Made by a program: the position numbers and the translations under genes. Below, in pieces: positions 1-6,543 of a stretch of DNA of 20,395 bases (positions are counted from its first letter, which is position 1; the number at the start of each line of letters is the position of its first letter). The notes beneath the pieces are model-generated. The model worked only from the letters and a program-made list of their open reading frames with translations, was not told the origin of the DNA and searched no databases. The stretch comes from Bacillota bacterium (GTDB taxonomy: Bacteria; Bacillota; Clostridia; Lachnospirales; Lachnospiraceae), in NCBI GenBank assembly GCA_023392995.1, contig JAEWMZ010000002.1:1-20395 (forward strand), given 5' to 3'.

Positions 1-860
1 GCAGCAATAATAATTGCGATTCCAACCTGGTTAGAGTAGGCTGAAATCAAGTCATTTAAGGGACCTAATCCCTCATGGCTTCCCTGACTAGTTCCCAGCC
101 CGATGCAGATCACTATGGGACGATTCATTTTCCTGGCTGCATTAACCAAATAGACCAATCCAAACATAATATCAGTCTCAGCATAGCAAATTACATTCTC
201 CGGAACTCCAAAATACTCTCTATTATTTGGTTTTGCAGTTTTTAATTTTACAATTAAATATTCTGTTAGCGGGGCTACCCCGGTAAATCCCGCTGCCTCG
301 TTCGGTGTTCCACCTGAGAGTCCTGCCAGCGTTGTTCCGTGTCCAATATCATCCGTGCTTGGAACGACCTCAAGGGGATTATCACTTTTTAGTGCAAGAT
401 TAATTTGCTCCCTGGAATATTCCGTGCCATAAAAAAAGATGTCGGAAGACGCCTGCATATTTTCCATTGTCTGATCCCAGATCGAAACAATTCTTGTTGT
501 TTTGTCAGCATATTGGAACAAGGGATTCTGGTAATCAATTCCTGTATCTAAGAAGCCTAATAAGACTCCATTTCCCTTGAGAGAAAGGTTTGGGTTTTTT
601 TGAAGCTTATTTACCCCCATTGCCTCAAGGCTGGAGGTATCCAGCAGAGAATATAACTTTGGTATGACCGAATAAGCAATCGAACCTGTTAATCTATCTG
701 GCACTCTTGAAAGAGGAACATATACTACAGCGTATTTGTCATTGATGTAATTTATCGTTGCACCAGCAAATCTGGCAAATTCTTCTGTACTGAGTGCAAA
801 TTCAACAATACCATCGGCATAATCATTACTGATAATTTGTCTTCTTTCCTCCTCATTCAT
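1..860 (-). CDS. S8 (subtilisin-like) peptidase, Csp-like, 3' part outside window
   Basis: The first ~286 residues of a subtilase are visible; the gene runs off the left edge. The N-terminus (SNDYADGIVEF, residues 11-21) has the style of clostridial CspB/CspC-type S8 peptidases. The catalytic Asp is in GFLDTGIDY (D105) and the catalytic His in DIGHGTTLAG (H174). The Ser block and oxyanion Asn lie beyond the window, so activity cannot be judged; some Csp relatives are pseudoproteases. The ATG at 860 is the first start after an in-frame TGA at 885-887, with GGGAG about 10 nt upstream. No signal peptide is seen at this start. An insertion sequence ends 123 bp upstream, so the native promoter may have been moved or altered. 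Family call is firm; a germination role is only one possibility, since these anaerobes carry several such paralogues. Confidence 0.88.
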   Translation of the reverse strand, partial: MNEEERRQIISNDYADGIVEFALSTEEFARFAGATINYINDKYAVVYVPLSRVPDRLTGSIAYSVIPKLYSLLDTSSLEAMGVNKLQKNPNLSLKGNGVLLGFLDTGIDYQNPLFQYADKTTRIVSIWDQTMENMQASSDIFFYGTEYSREQINLALKSDNPLEVVPSTDDIGHGTTLAGLSGGTPNEAAGFTGVAPLTEYLIVKLKTAKPNNREYFGVPENVICYAETDIMFGLVYLVNAARKMNRPIVICIGLGTSQGSHEGLGPLNDLISAYSNQVGIAIIIA

Positions 861-983
861 CCACCAATAGCTCCCAGATCTGTTTCATGATTTTATATCA
901 ATATATGAGTAATAAAATAAATGAAGACACATTTTGAGTTTATGTTTTGAAGATATAATTTAAAGATATAATAATAGATATAT
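861..983. other. AT-rich leader between peptidase gene and IS
   Basis: This 123-bp stretch is very AT-rich. On the minus strand it holds a TATAAA at about 890-895 that could be a -10 for the peptidase gene, but no good -35 accompanies it. Repeated GATATAAT/GATATAT words occur next to the insertion point. No coding region or RNA gene is seen. Confidence 0.4.
976..983. repeat. Target-site duplication, left copy (AGATATAT)
   Basis: AGATATAT directly abuts the left end of the insertion sequence at 984 and recurs at 2836-2843 directly after its right end. The 8-bp direct repeat supports a true insertion event with precise ends. Confidence 0.85.
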
Positions 984-1038
984 GATGTTGGGGTCAAAAC
1001 CCCACGTTAGCACCTTGAAAAATTTATATATTTTGTAG
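984..1038 (+). repeat. IS left end: 12-bp TIR, small hairpin, inner inverted repeat
   Basis: The outer TIR is 984-995. A small stem TGGGG/CCCCA (989-993 with 1000-1004, loop TCAAAA) overlaps its inner edge. The inner inverted repeat (TTAGCACCTTG... ending TTTTGTAG, 1007-1038) pairs with 2763-2792 at the other end. Confidence 0.8.
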
Positions 1039-1068
1039 TTATTTCCTGCAAGATGACACTACCTATAG

Positions 1069-1074
1069 TATAAT
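1069..1074 (+). promoter_or_regulatory. Possible -10 of the transposase promoter
   Basis: A perfect TATAAT lies 30 bp upstream of the transposase ATG. No convincing -35 is found at 16-18 bp spacing, which would fit weak expression of a transposase, so the promoter call is tentative. Confidence 0.4.
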
Positions 1075-1104
1075 AGAGGTAACTTAGGAAAGTGGGTAAT
1101 CTCT

Positions 1105-2703
1105 ATGTCATTCAAAGAAAACAGTTGTCAGCAGTTATCTTTCACAGATAGCTTCTCGGGTCTTACAGCCAGGGAACAAAAAGCATTAGAAAAATCATGG
1201 GCAAAGATATTTGCAGATGAAATATTTCCGTCAATCGATGAAAACCGGTTTGCCGTTTTATATAGTGATAAAGCATCAAGACCAAATGCTCCTGTCAACG
1301 TCATTGTCGGTGCGCTCATCATCAAGGAACTCTTTGATTATTCTGATGATGAAATGGTCGAGAATCTCATGCTTGACCTCCACCTTCAGTATGCCCTCCA
1401 TACGACGAGTTTTGATGAGCAGCCCTTGAGCGATAAGTCGCTAAGCCGTTTCCGCAAGAGGTGCTATGATTACGAGAAACTTTACAACGTTGACCTCTAT
1501 CATGATTGTGTCACAGATCTGGGAAGCAAAATCGCGAAACTGATGAATATAAATGGTCGTGTCAGACGTATGGATTCGATGATGATCGAAGCAAATATCC
1601 GTAAGCTAAGCCGGATGGAACTGATTTATACCTGCATTTCCAAACTTGTGGAGTATCTGAATGAAAAGCATGCCTCCATCCTTCCGGATGAGTTCATGCA
1701 TTACTGTGATCCTGATGACTTCAACAGAGTCATCTATCATCAGCGCAGTACCGAGGCAGATACAAGAATCCAGAAGTTGCTTGATGACACCGATACATTG
1801 ATTGAACTCTGTAACAGTAGTTTTGAAAACGTCACGGAGTACGAACTGTTCATCCGCTGCATCTCAGAGCAGACCATCCTAGAGAATGGCAAGCGCCGAC
1901 TTCTGACTAAAGATGATGGGCGTATGAATGCAACTGCCCTGCAGAATCCGTCTGATCCGGAAGCAACTTTCCGCAAGAAGGGAAACAAGGAACACCGTGG
2001 GTATGTTGCAAACCTGGAAGAATCCGTTGGTGGAAACGGCTCTGTCGTAACAGACTACCAGTATGAACAGAACATCCATAGTGACAGCCAGTTTTTAAAA
2101 GAAAATCTTGCCCGAATGGAAAAACAGGATGAAACACTTGCCCTTGTAACAGATGGTGCATACAGCGGATCTGAAAACCAGTCACTGGCCAAAGAAAAGA
2201 ATGTTGAACTTATTACCACTAGCCTTACGGGAAGGGACACTGCAGACATCATGGCAGACTTTGAATTTAACGAAGCCGGAACCAGGGTTCTTCATTGCCC
2301 AGCAGGTCATGAGCCGAAGAGCTGCAGCTACATAAAACAAAGCGGTCAGTGTAGTGTTTCTTTCCACAGAGAAATCTGTTCAAACTGTCCCTATCAGGAT
2401 CAGTGTAAGCCTAAAATATTTAAAAAAGTCAGTAAAATCATAACATCGAAGACAGCATCAGAAAGGGCAAAGACACTGAGAAAAATGCAAGGCGAAGAAT
2501 TCAGGAATTATGCCCGACTGCGTAATGGGATTGAAACAGTTCCATCAAACCTGCGGATGAATTATCATCTTGATAAGATGCCAAGGGGCAAGCAACGTGG
2601 AAAGTTCTTCTTAGGGTGTAAAATTGCAGCACTGAATTTCAAAAAACTCTTCAATTTCAGGAAGGGTCTGGGTCACTATGCTCAAAATCCAGTAATAGCC
2701 TAA
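1105..2703 (+). CDS. IS1182-family DDE transposase
   Basis: A 532-residue transposase of normal length, with no frameshift or internal stop. The N-terminal part (about 20-140) resembles the DUF772/InsH-type DNA-binding region, including LSDKSLSRFRKRC at about 108-120. The DDE core can be placed at D157 (RRMDSMMIEAN), D350 (LVTDGAYSGS) and E477 (RNGIETVPSN), the usual order for IS1182/IS5-like elements. Just before the last catalytic residue is a cysteine cluster, C425-x2-C428-x5-C434, common in this family. The ATG is preceded by GGAAAGTGGG at a rather long distance, so translation may be weak. The gene fills the element between its inner repeats and would mobilise it by cut-and-paste. It looks intact and so possibly active. 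Confidence 0.92.
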   Translation: MSFKENSCQQLSFTDSFSGLTAREQKALEKSWAKIFADEIFPSIDENRFAVLYSDKASRPNAPVNVIVGALIIKELFDYSDDEMVENLMLDLHLQYALHTTSFDEQPLSDKSLSRFRKRCYDYEKLYNVDLYHDCVTDLGSKIAKLMNINGRVRRMDSMMIEANIRKLSRMELIYTCISKLVEYLNEKHASILPDEFMHYCDPDDFNRVIYHQRSTEADTRIQKLLDDTDTLIELCNSSFENVTEYELFIRCISEQTILENGKRRLLTKDDGRMNATALQNPSDPEATFRKKGNKEHRGYVANLEESVGGNGSVVTDYQYEQNIHSDSQFLKENLARMEKQDETLALVTDGAYSGSENQSLAKEKNVELITTSLTGRDTADIMADFEFNEAGTRVLHCPAGHEPKSCSYIKQSGQCSVSFHREICSNCPYQDQCKPKIFKKVSKIITSKTASERAKTLRKMQGEEFRNYARLRNGIETVPSNLRMNYHLDKMPRGKQRGKFFLGCKIAALNFKKLFNFRKGLGHYAQNPVIA

Positions 2704-2762
2704 GAATACGGAAGGAATAGGGTTGTGTGGATACCCAATACAGATAAAACCATCCACTGTTT

Positions 2763-2835
2763 CTACAAAATATAAATTTTTCAAGGTGCTAAAGAATAAT
2801 GGGATTAATCTAAACTTAGTTTAGACCCCAACATC
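2763..2835 (+). repeat. IS right end: inner inverted repeat, palindrome, 12-bp TIR
   Basis: The inner repeat is 2763-2792. Between it and the terminal repeat (2824-2835) lies a 17-bp palindrome, TCTAAAC-TTA-GTTTAGA (2809-2825), itself nested between GGG (2801-2803) and CCCC (2826-2829). The left end has a different, shorter hairpin at the equivalent place, so the two ends are structurally distinguishable. Confidence 0.75.
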
Positions 2836-2843
2836 AGATATAT
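2836..2843. repeat. Target-site duplication, right copy (AGATATAT)
   Basis: Identical to 976-983 and directly adjacent to the right IS end. The remaining 68 bp up to the permease stop codon contain no gene and no clear terminator. Confidence 0.85.
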
Positions 2844-2911
2844 TTATTTAATAGATACAGGTAAATGTTTTATTGAAAAGATATTTATATAAAGTAGACT
2901 CTTCTCTGACC

Positions 2912-3655
2912 TCACCTCCAGGGGCAAAGCTTCTCAGCAAAAAAATCCACTGCCGCAAACAGTGCAAATCCAACCATGGATATTACAATAATTCCGCTGT
3001 ACATACCGATATAGTCAATTCGAGACCAGGCATCAACGATGTAGTACCCCATACCGAATCTTGTCCCGTAGCCTTCCACAAAGAAAAGAACAGACACCGC
3101 CGTTCCCAGAGAAACACGCAGACTGGTTAACAGCTCCGGTAGAATTGCAGGCAAGGTGATATGCCAGATAATCTGCCCCTTCGAGGCTCCGGCACTCACT
3201 GTCACAAGATAAAGCGAGGGATCAATATTTTGAACACTGTCACGTACTGAGACAATGACCTGAAAAACAATGATTAGAAAGATAATAGCAATCTTAGAAC
3301 CATCCCGCATGCCCCATAACAGCATGGCAATTGGCAGTAATGCCGTTTTGGGAATCGGATAACTGAAATAAACCAGGGGATACAGTATTTTATTAGCACA
3401 CGTTGAATATGCCATAAGAATTCCCAGGGGAATACCAACCAGAAGAGACAGGCTAAGCCCAAGTCCGACTCTTTCCAGACTGGAAAGAATATGTATTAGA
3501 ATATCGTCTGAAAGTATCTTACCGAAGTTTTGATATACAGTGATTGGATTCGGAATTACCGTTTTACGCACCACCAGGTAACCGATATACCAAAGAATAT
3601 TAATAAGCAGAAACCCCTCAAGAAAAAGGGAAATACTGTTTCGTAGCTTTTTCAT
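2912..3655 (-). CDS. ABC transporter permease, SsuC/TauC (NitT/TauT) type
   Basis: A 247-residue membrane permease with about six hydrophobic segments, the first at about 10-29. The EAA loop that contacts the ATPase is visible as SAGASKGQIIWHITLPAILP at about 154-173, characteristic of the nitrate/taurine/sulfonate/thiamine-precursor importer family. A longer reading from a GTG at 3691 is possible. The ATG at 3655 is preferred because GGAG lies 9 nt before it and the protein then begins MKKLRNS, as expected for the family. It is the last gene of the six-gene unit and partners with the ATPase (3823-4590) and lipoprotein (4807-5769). Substrate is unknown. The company of UbiD, UbiA and UbiX suggests an aromatic acid or other quinone precursor, which is inference only. 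Confidence 0.88.
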   Translation of the reverse strand: MKKLRNSISLFLEGFLLINILWYIGYLVVRKTVIPNPITVYQNFGKILSDDILIHILSSLERVGLGLSLSLLVGIPLGILMAYSTCANKILYPLVYFSYPIPKTALLPIAMLLWGMRDGSKIAIIFLIIVFQVIVSVRDSVQNIDPSLYLVTVSAGASKGQIIWHITLPAILPELLTSLRVSLGTAVSVLFFVEGYGTRFGMGYYIVDAWSRIDYIGMYSGIIVISMVGFALFAAVDFFAEKLCPWR

Positions 3656-3690
3656 AAATAATATCTCCATTCCGCCGCCACGCCGCGGCA

Positions 3691-3811
3691 CTGCAGTTCA
3701 CTCTAGCGGACATTTAGCTGTATAGTCGTTCGATTCTGAATGTGGAAGTCTCTGCAGTTCACTCTATTGTTCATTTGCCTTATAGTCGCTCAATTCCGGG
3801 TGTGGAATGCT
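3691..3811. repeat. Two imperfect tandem copies of a ~60-bp unit
   Basis: Unit 1 (3691-3751) and unit 2 (3752-3811) both start CTGCAGTTCACTCTA and share TATAGTCG and TGTGGAA at matching places, with scattered substitutions and a 1-bp indel. They fill the spacer between the ATPase and permease genes. Function is unknown. They are not CRISPR, since there are no distinct spacers. Confidence 0.8.
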
Positions 3812-3822
3812 CCTCATTTCGC

Positions 3823-4590
3823 CTATTCTCCATGACTAACCAGCTTAAGCCATTCCTTCAGTTCTCTCTTCTTTTGCTGAAAGCCCTCACGCTCGTACTC
3901 TAGCAGCCCAAAATAAGGATTATCGTCCTGCTTTAGCAGCCTGCCCATTTCCTTATCCAGCACCGCAATTTCCTTGCCAAGGTATAGTGCCTCTTCCATA
4001 CTATGAGTAACAATTATAGTGGTCGGCTGCTTTCGTCTCCAGATATTTAGGAAAAGCTCCCAGGCTTCAGAGCGTGTAATCATATCCAGTGAAGAAAAAG
4101 GCTCATCCATTAAAAGCAGATCCGGCTCCTGAAGGAAGGCTCTTGCAAGTGCCACTCGTTGCTGCTGTCCTCCGCTAAGCTGCCGGGGATAGCGCTCTAA
4201 TAAGGAATCAACCTTTAGCGAGCGACAAGTCTCCTCCAGTTCCGCCAGCTTATTATCATCAATGGGATGCTTGTGGAGCTGGAGAGGAAGCAGACAGTTT
4301 TGACGAACAGTTTTCCAGGGAAGCAAGCCCAGGTTTTGAGGTATTACCGCAATCTTATGAGTCTTAGGATTCAAGGCAAGCCTTTCACCGCGAACATCAG
4401 CAGTTACCGTTCCGCTGTCCACAGGAAGCATACCAGCCAACACCTGTATCAGTGTTGATTTGCCGCAGCCAGAGGCACCCAGCACAGCCAGCACCTCTCC
4501 CTGCTTCAGCTGCAGAGAGAAGTCCTGAAGTACCGGTACCTGTTTTCCCTTTCTTTTGTAGCTCACACAAATCTTGTCTATCGTCAGCAT
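3823..4590 (-). CDS. ABC transporter ATP-binding protein, SsuB/TauB (NitT/TauT) type
   Basis: A complete 255-residue ATPase subunit. Walker A is GASGCGKST (38-46), the Q-loop is in IPQNLGLLPW (83-92), the signature is LSGGQQQR (138-145), Walker B is LLLMDEPFSSLD (158-169), and the switch histidine is H196 in VTHSMEEA. This arrangement, with PW after the Q-loop, is typical of nitrate/taurine-type importers. The ATG at 4590 has AAGGAG 7 nt upstream. It powers import with the permease just downstream and the lipoprotein encoded upstream. All key residues are present, so it should be active. Substrate cannot be read from this subunit. Confidence 0.93.
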   Translation of the reverse strand: MLTIDKICVSYKRKGKQVPVLQDFSLQLKQGEVLAVLGASGCGKSTLIQVLAGMLPVDSGTVTADVRGERLALNPKTHKIAVIPQNLGLLPWKTVRQNCLLPLQLHKHPIDDNKLAELEETCRSLKVDSLLERYPRQLSGGQQQRVALARAFLQEPDLLLMDEPFSSLDMITRSEAWELFLNIWRRKQPTTIIVTHSMEEALYLGKEIAVLDKEMGRLLKQDDNPYFGLLEYEREGFQQKKRELKEWLKLVSHGE

Positions 4591-4637
4591 CTTAATCTCC
4601 TTACCCCATGCCTTTCGATTTTAAGCCCTATATTAAG

Positions 4638-4687
4638 AATGTATAGACCCTATTAGAAAGGTTAAAAATGATCCTATTCAATCTAAC
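4638..4687. repeat. Dispersed hairpin repeat, copy 1 (degenerate)
   Basis: This stretch aligns over about 50 bp with 6391-6441 and more loosely with 14378-14424. The shared core is TAGACC-TTAAT-like sequence followed by a stem-loop. Here the stem is AGGTTAA (4659-4665) with TCAATCT (4678-4684), containing one wobble and one mismatch, so this copy appears decayed. It lies in the spacer between the lipoprotein and ATPase genes. Confidence 0.6.
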
Positions 4688-4803
4688 TGTCATTCGACCA
4701 CAGTCGCACAATGCAGAATGCGAAAATGTTTTACATTTCACATTAACTGACATTCGATCCTAGGTCGCACATTGCAGGCTGTGACATGTTCTGTATTTTA
4801 CAT
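4684..4803. repeat. Two imperfect tandem copies of a 60-bp unit
   Basis: Units 4684-4743 and 4744-4803 both begin TAACTG, contain CATTCGA, GTCGCAC and TTGCAG/ATGCAG, and end TT(T)CACAT or TTTACAT. Identity by eye is roughly 70-75 percent. The second ends 3 bp before the lipoprotein stop codon. Together with copy 1 of the hairpin repeat they make up most of this spacer. The unit differs from the tandem unit at 3691-3811. Confidence 0.75.
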
Positions 4804-4806
4804 TAT

Positions 4807-5769
4807 TTATTTTTCTTCACTATAAACATCAGATGTCAATTGCTCATAGGTAAGTGCAGAGTCGCATAACCCCTTATTACTAGCCCAAAGAACAGCTGCT
4901 GCTACCTCTTCCTTTGATGGAAGTTTACTTTCACGGAAGGGCTTTACCGTAATTTTTCCAGCCATTTCCTCTGGATATCCTACCGCCTTAATTACGGTCT
5001 TCTCATATTCTCTAATATCCGTTTCATTCATATAGCTTACAGCCTCATTATAGGCCTTGTACAGATTTCTGATCGCCTCACCCTTCTCATCCAGTGCAGC
5101 CTGTGAGAATGCTGAAACAGCAGGATAAAGGCCATATTCATTTGCAGTTCCAAGTAAAACTGCTCCATCTGCCAAAGCCAGGGTAGCAAAGGGCTCCGGC
5201 ATCAGACCAAGATCAATTTTATCATTTCGCAGCAGCTCCAAACGGTCTGGAATACGCGGAACGACTTCTTTTATTACATCCTTCCCTTCCATACCATTCT
5301 GACTTAAGATATGATCAAGCGTATATTCAATCAGTGTTTTTTCTGAAATGGCAATACTTCTTCCCTTAACCTGGCTAATATCGGTAATACCGCTGTTCTT
5401 ACCTGCCATCAAGATATAATCCCCGTCTGTGATACCGGTGATCTTCACATCAAAGCCGGCATTCTGGTACATGCACACACCAATGTAATCCGTAAGAACA
5501 CCATCCAGCTCTCCAGCCTGGAACGCAGCATCTCTGTCCTTGGCAGAGGTGAATACCTGTAAATCAAGCTCAAAATTATATTTGTCTGAAAGCTTATTCT
5601 CATTGATGAGTACATAGGGAATAACATCGGACGAGGACATCATTCCGATGCGAAGGACTGGCTTCACACCACTGGAGGATGCCTTTTCTCCTTTTCCAGC
5701 ACATCCTGCTAGTGCAGGTAGCAACATAATCAGCAGCATAACTATTATAAATCGATTTCTTTTATTCAT
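4807..5769 (-). CDS. ABC transporter substrate-binding lipoprotein (NMT1/THI5-like, NitT/TauT type)
   Basis: A 320-residue extracytoplasmic binding protein anchored as a lipoprotein. The signal peptide MNKRNRFIIVMLLIMLLPAL is followed by the lipobox LAGC with the lipidated C23. The body begins LRIGMMSSSDVIPYVL and contains segments such as VKGRSIAIS and LGLMPEPFATLAL, typical of periplasmic binding folds for nitrate, taurine and thiamine-precursor importers. Longer starts are possible (TTG at 5808, ATG at 5781). The ATG at 5769 is chosen because it gives a standard signal peptide and follows the UbiX-like gene's stop codon by one base, implying translational coupling. The ligand is unknown. 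Operon context makes an aromatic or naphthoic acid plausible, but the fold also serves sulfonates and pyrimidines. Confidence 0.87.
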   Translation of the reverse strand: MNKRNRFIIVMLLIMLLPALAGCAGKGEKASSSGVKPVLRIGMMSSSDVIPYVLINENKLSDKYNFELDLQVFTSAKDRDAAFQAGELDGVLTDYIGVCMYQNAGFDVKITGITDGDYILMAGKNSGITDISQVKGRSIAISEKTLIEYTLDHILSQNGMEGKDVIKEVVPRIPDRLELLRNDKIDLGLMPEPFATLALADGAVLLGTANEYGLYPAVSAFSQAALDEKGEAIRNLYKAYNEAVSYMNETDIREYEKTVIKAVGYPEEMAGKITVKPFRESKLPSKEEVAAAVLWASNKGLCDSALTYEQLTSDVYSEEK

Positions 5770-5770
5770 C

Positions 5771-6349
5771 TTATTGACCATCCCATCTTTTGTATTCATT
5801 ATTTTCAATCTCTAAGCTATCGAGGGTCTTTCCAACAACAAAGTCAATCAAGTCCTCCATTGTTTCCGGCCGACCATAGAAGCCGGGCATCGCAGGAAGT
5901 ATGGTCGCTCCAAGCTGTGAAAGCTCCGTCATATTTTTTAAATGTACTGTGGAGAGCGGTGTCTCCCTTGGTACCAGCACCAATCTTCTTCTTTCCTTTA
6001 ACATAACATCCGCAGCACGTGTCAGCAGTGTTTCTGTAATTCCATGGGCAAGCTTTGCCAGTGTAGACATGGAGCAGGGCACAATTGCCATAGCCTCGAA
6101 CTGGCTGGAGCCGCTGGCAGCAGCGGAAAACAGATTGTTATTGGCCTCCAGTATTACTTTTGCACAATTCGCATTCCATAGCACTGCCTGCTCCGAAAGC
6201 GTGATACCGGTCTCATATTGCAATACCTGCTCTCCAAGCTGTGATGCAACGAGATGCAGCTCAATTTCCCGTTTCGACAATTGCTCTGCAAGACGCAGAA
6301 AATAGATACTTCCGCTTGCACCGGTTAATCCCAGTATTATTTTCTTCAT
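5771..6349 (-). CDS. UbiX-type flavin prenyltransferase (prFMN synthase)
   Basis: A 192-residue protein of normal UbiX length. It starts MKKIILGLTGASGSIYF, with the FMN-binding GASGS at 10-14, and contains PCSMSTLAKLAHG, VPRETPLSTVHL and PGFYGRP in the order found in UbiX/Pad1. These enzymes prenylate FMN to make prFMN, the cofactor of UbiD decarboxylases, and a UbiD homologue is encoded in the same operon. A longer start at 6385 exists. The ATG at 6349 is chosen because the family begins there and GGGTG lies 6 nt upstream, although this ribosome site is weak. The stop codon is one base from the lipoprotein start. A quinone role (MqnM-like) or a general decarboxylase role both fit; the UbiA neighbour favours the first. 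Confidence 0.92.
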   Translation of the reverse strand: MKKIILGLTGASGSIYFLRLAEQLSKREIELHLVASQLGEQVLQYETGITLSEQAVLWNANCAKVILEANNNLFSAAASGSSQFEAMAIVPCSMSTLAKLAHGITETLLTRAADVMLKERRRLVLVPRETPLSTVHLKNMTELSQLGATILPAMPGFYGRPETMEDLIDFVVGKTLDSLEIENNEYKRWDGQ

Positions 6350-6390
6350 TTTAACACCCGTGCCTTTCAAATTTTGCGTATTCATTCAAA

Positions 6391-6441
6391 AATGAAATAG
6401 ACCTTAATAGAAAGGTTGAAAATGATATTTCTCAACCTAAC
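6391..6441. repeat. Dispersed hairpin repeat, copy 2
   Basis: AATAGACCTTAAT is followed by a well-formed stem-loop: AGGTTGAAAAT (6413-6423) pairs with ATTTcTCAACCT (6427-6438) with one bulged base. The copy aligns with 4638-4687 and 14378-14424. A further small stem TGCGC/GCGCA (6453-6457, 6465-6469) follows. It lies between the UbiA- and UbiX-like genes and could form a hairpin in the operon transcript. Confidence 0.7.
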
Positions 6442-6543
6442 CTCTCTTCTTGTGCGCAATCTTCGCGCAGATTATGCTTGAACTATGGACATTCACACAA
6501 CAAAACTCCCAGACTATTACGGTATTTAAGGGCCTCTGCCTGT

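Larger units (their letters stand above)
984..2835 (+). mobile_element. IS1182-family insertion sequence, complete (1852 bp)
   Basis: The element is bounded by a perfect 12-bp terminal inverted repeat (GATGTTGGGGTC at 984-995, its complement at 2824-2835) and flanked by the 8-bp duplication AGATATAT. A second inverted repeat lies inside: 1007-1038 matches the complement of 2763-2792 except for a 2-bp indel. Between outer and inner repeats the ends differ: an 11-nt spacer on the left and a 31-nt spacer on the right. It carries one intact transposase gene in plus orientation, opposite to all host genes. It sits between the peptidase gene and the 3' end of the ABC permease gene and interrupts no visible reading frame. 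Family assignment follows from the transposase. Confidence 0.9.

Noticed and set aside
3656..3691. GTG start of the permease at 3691
   Set aside because: It adds Pro/Arg/Gly-rich residues from the repeat-containing spacer. The ATG at 3655 has a correctly spaced GGAG and a family-like N-terminus.
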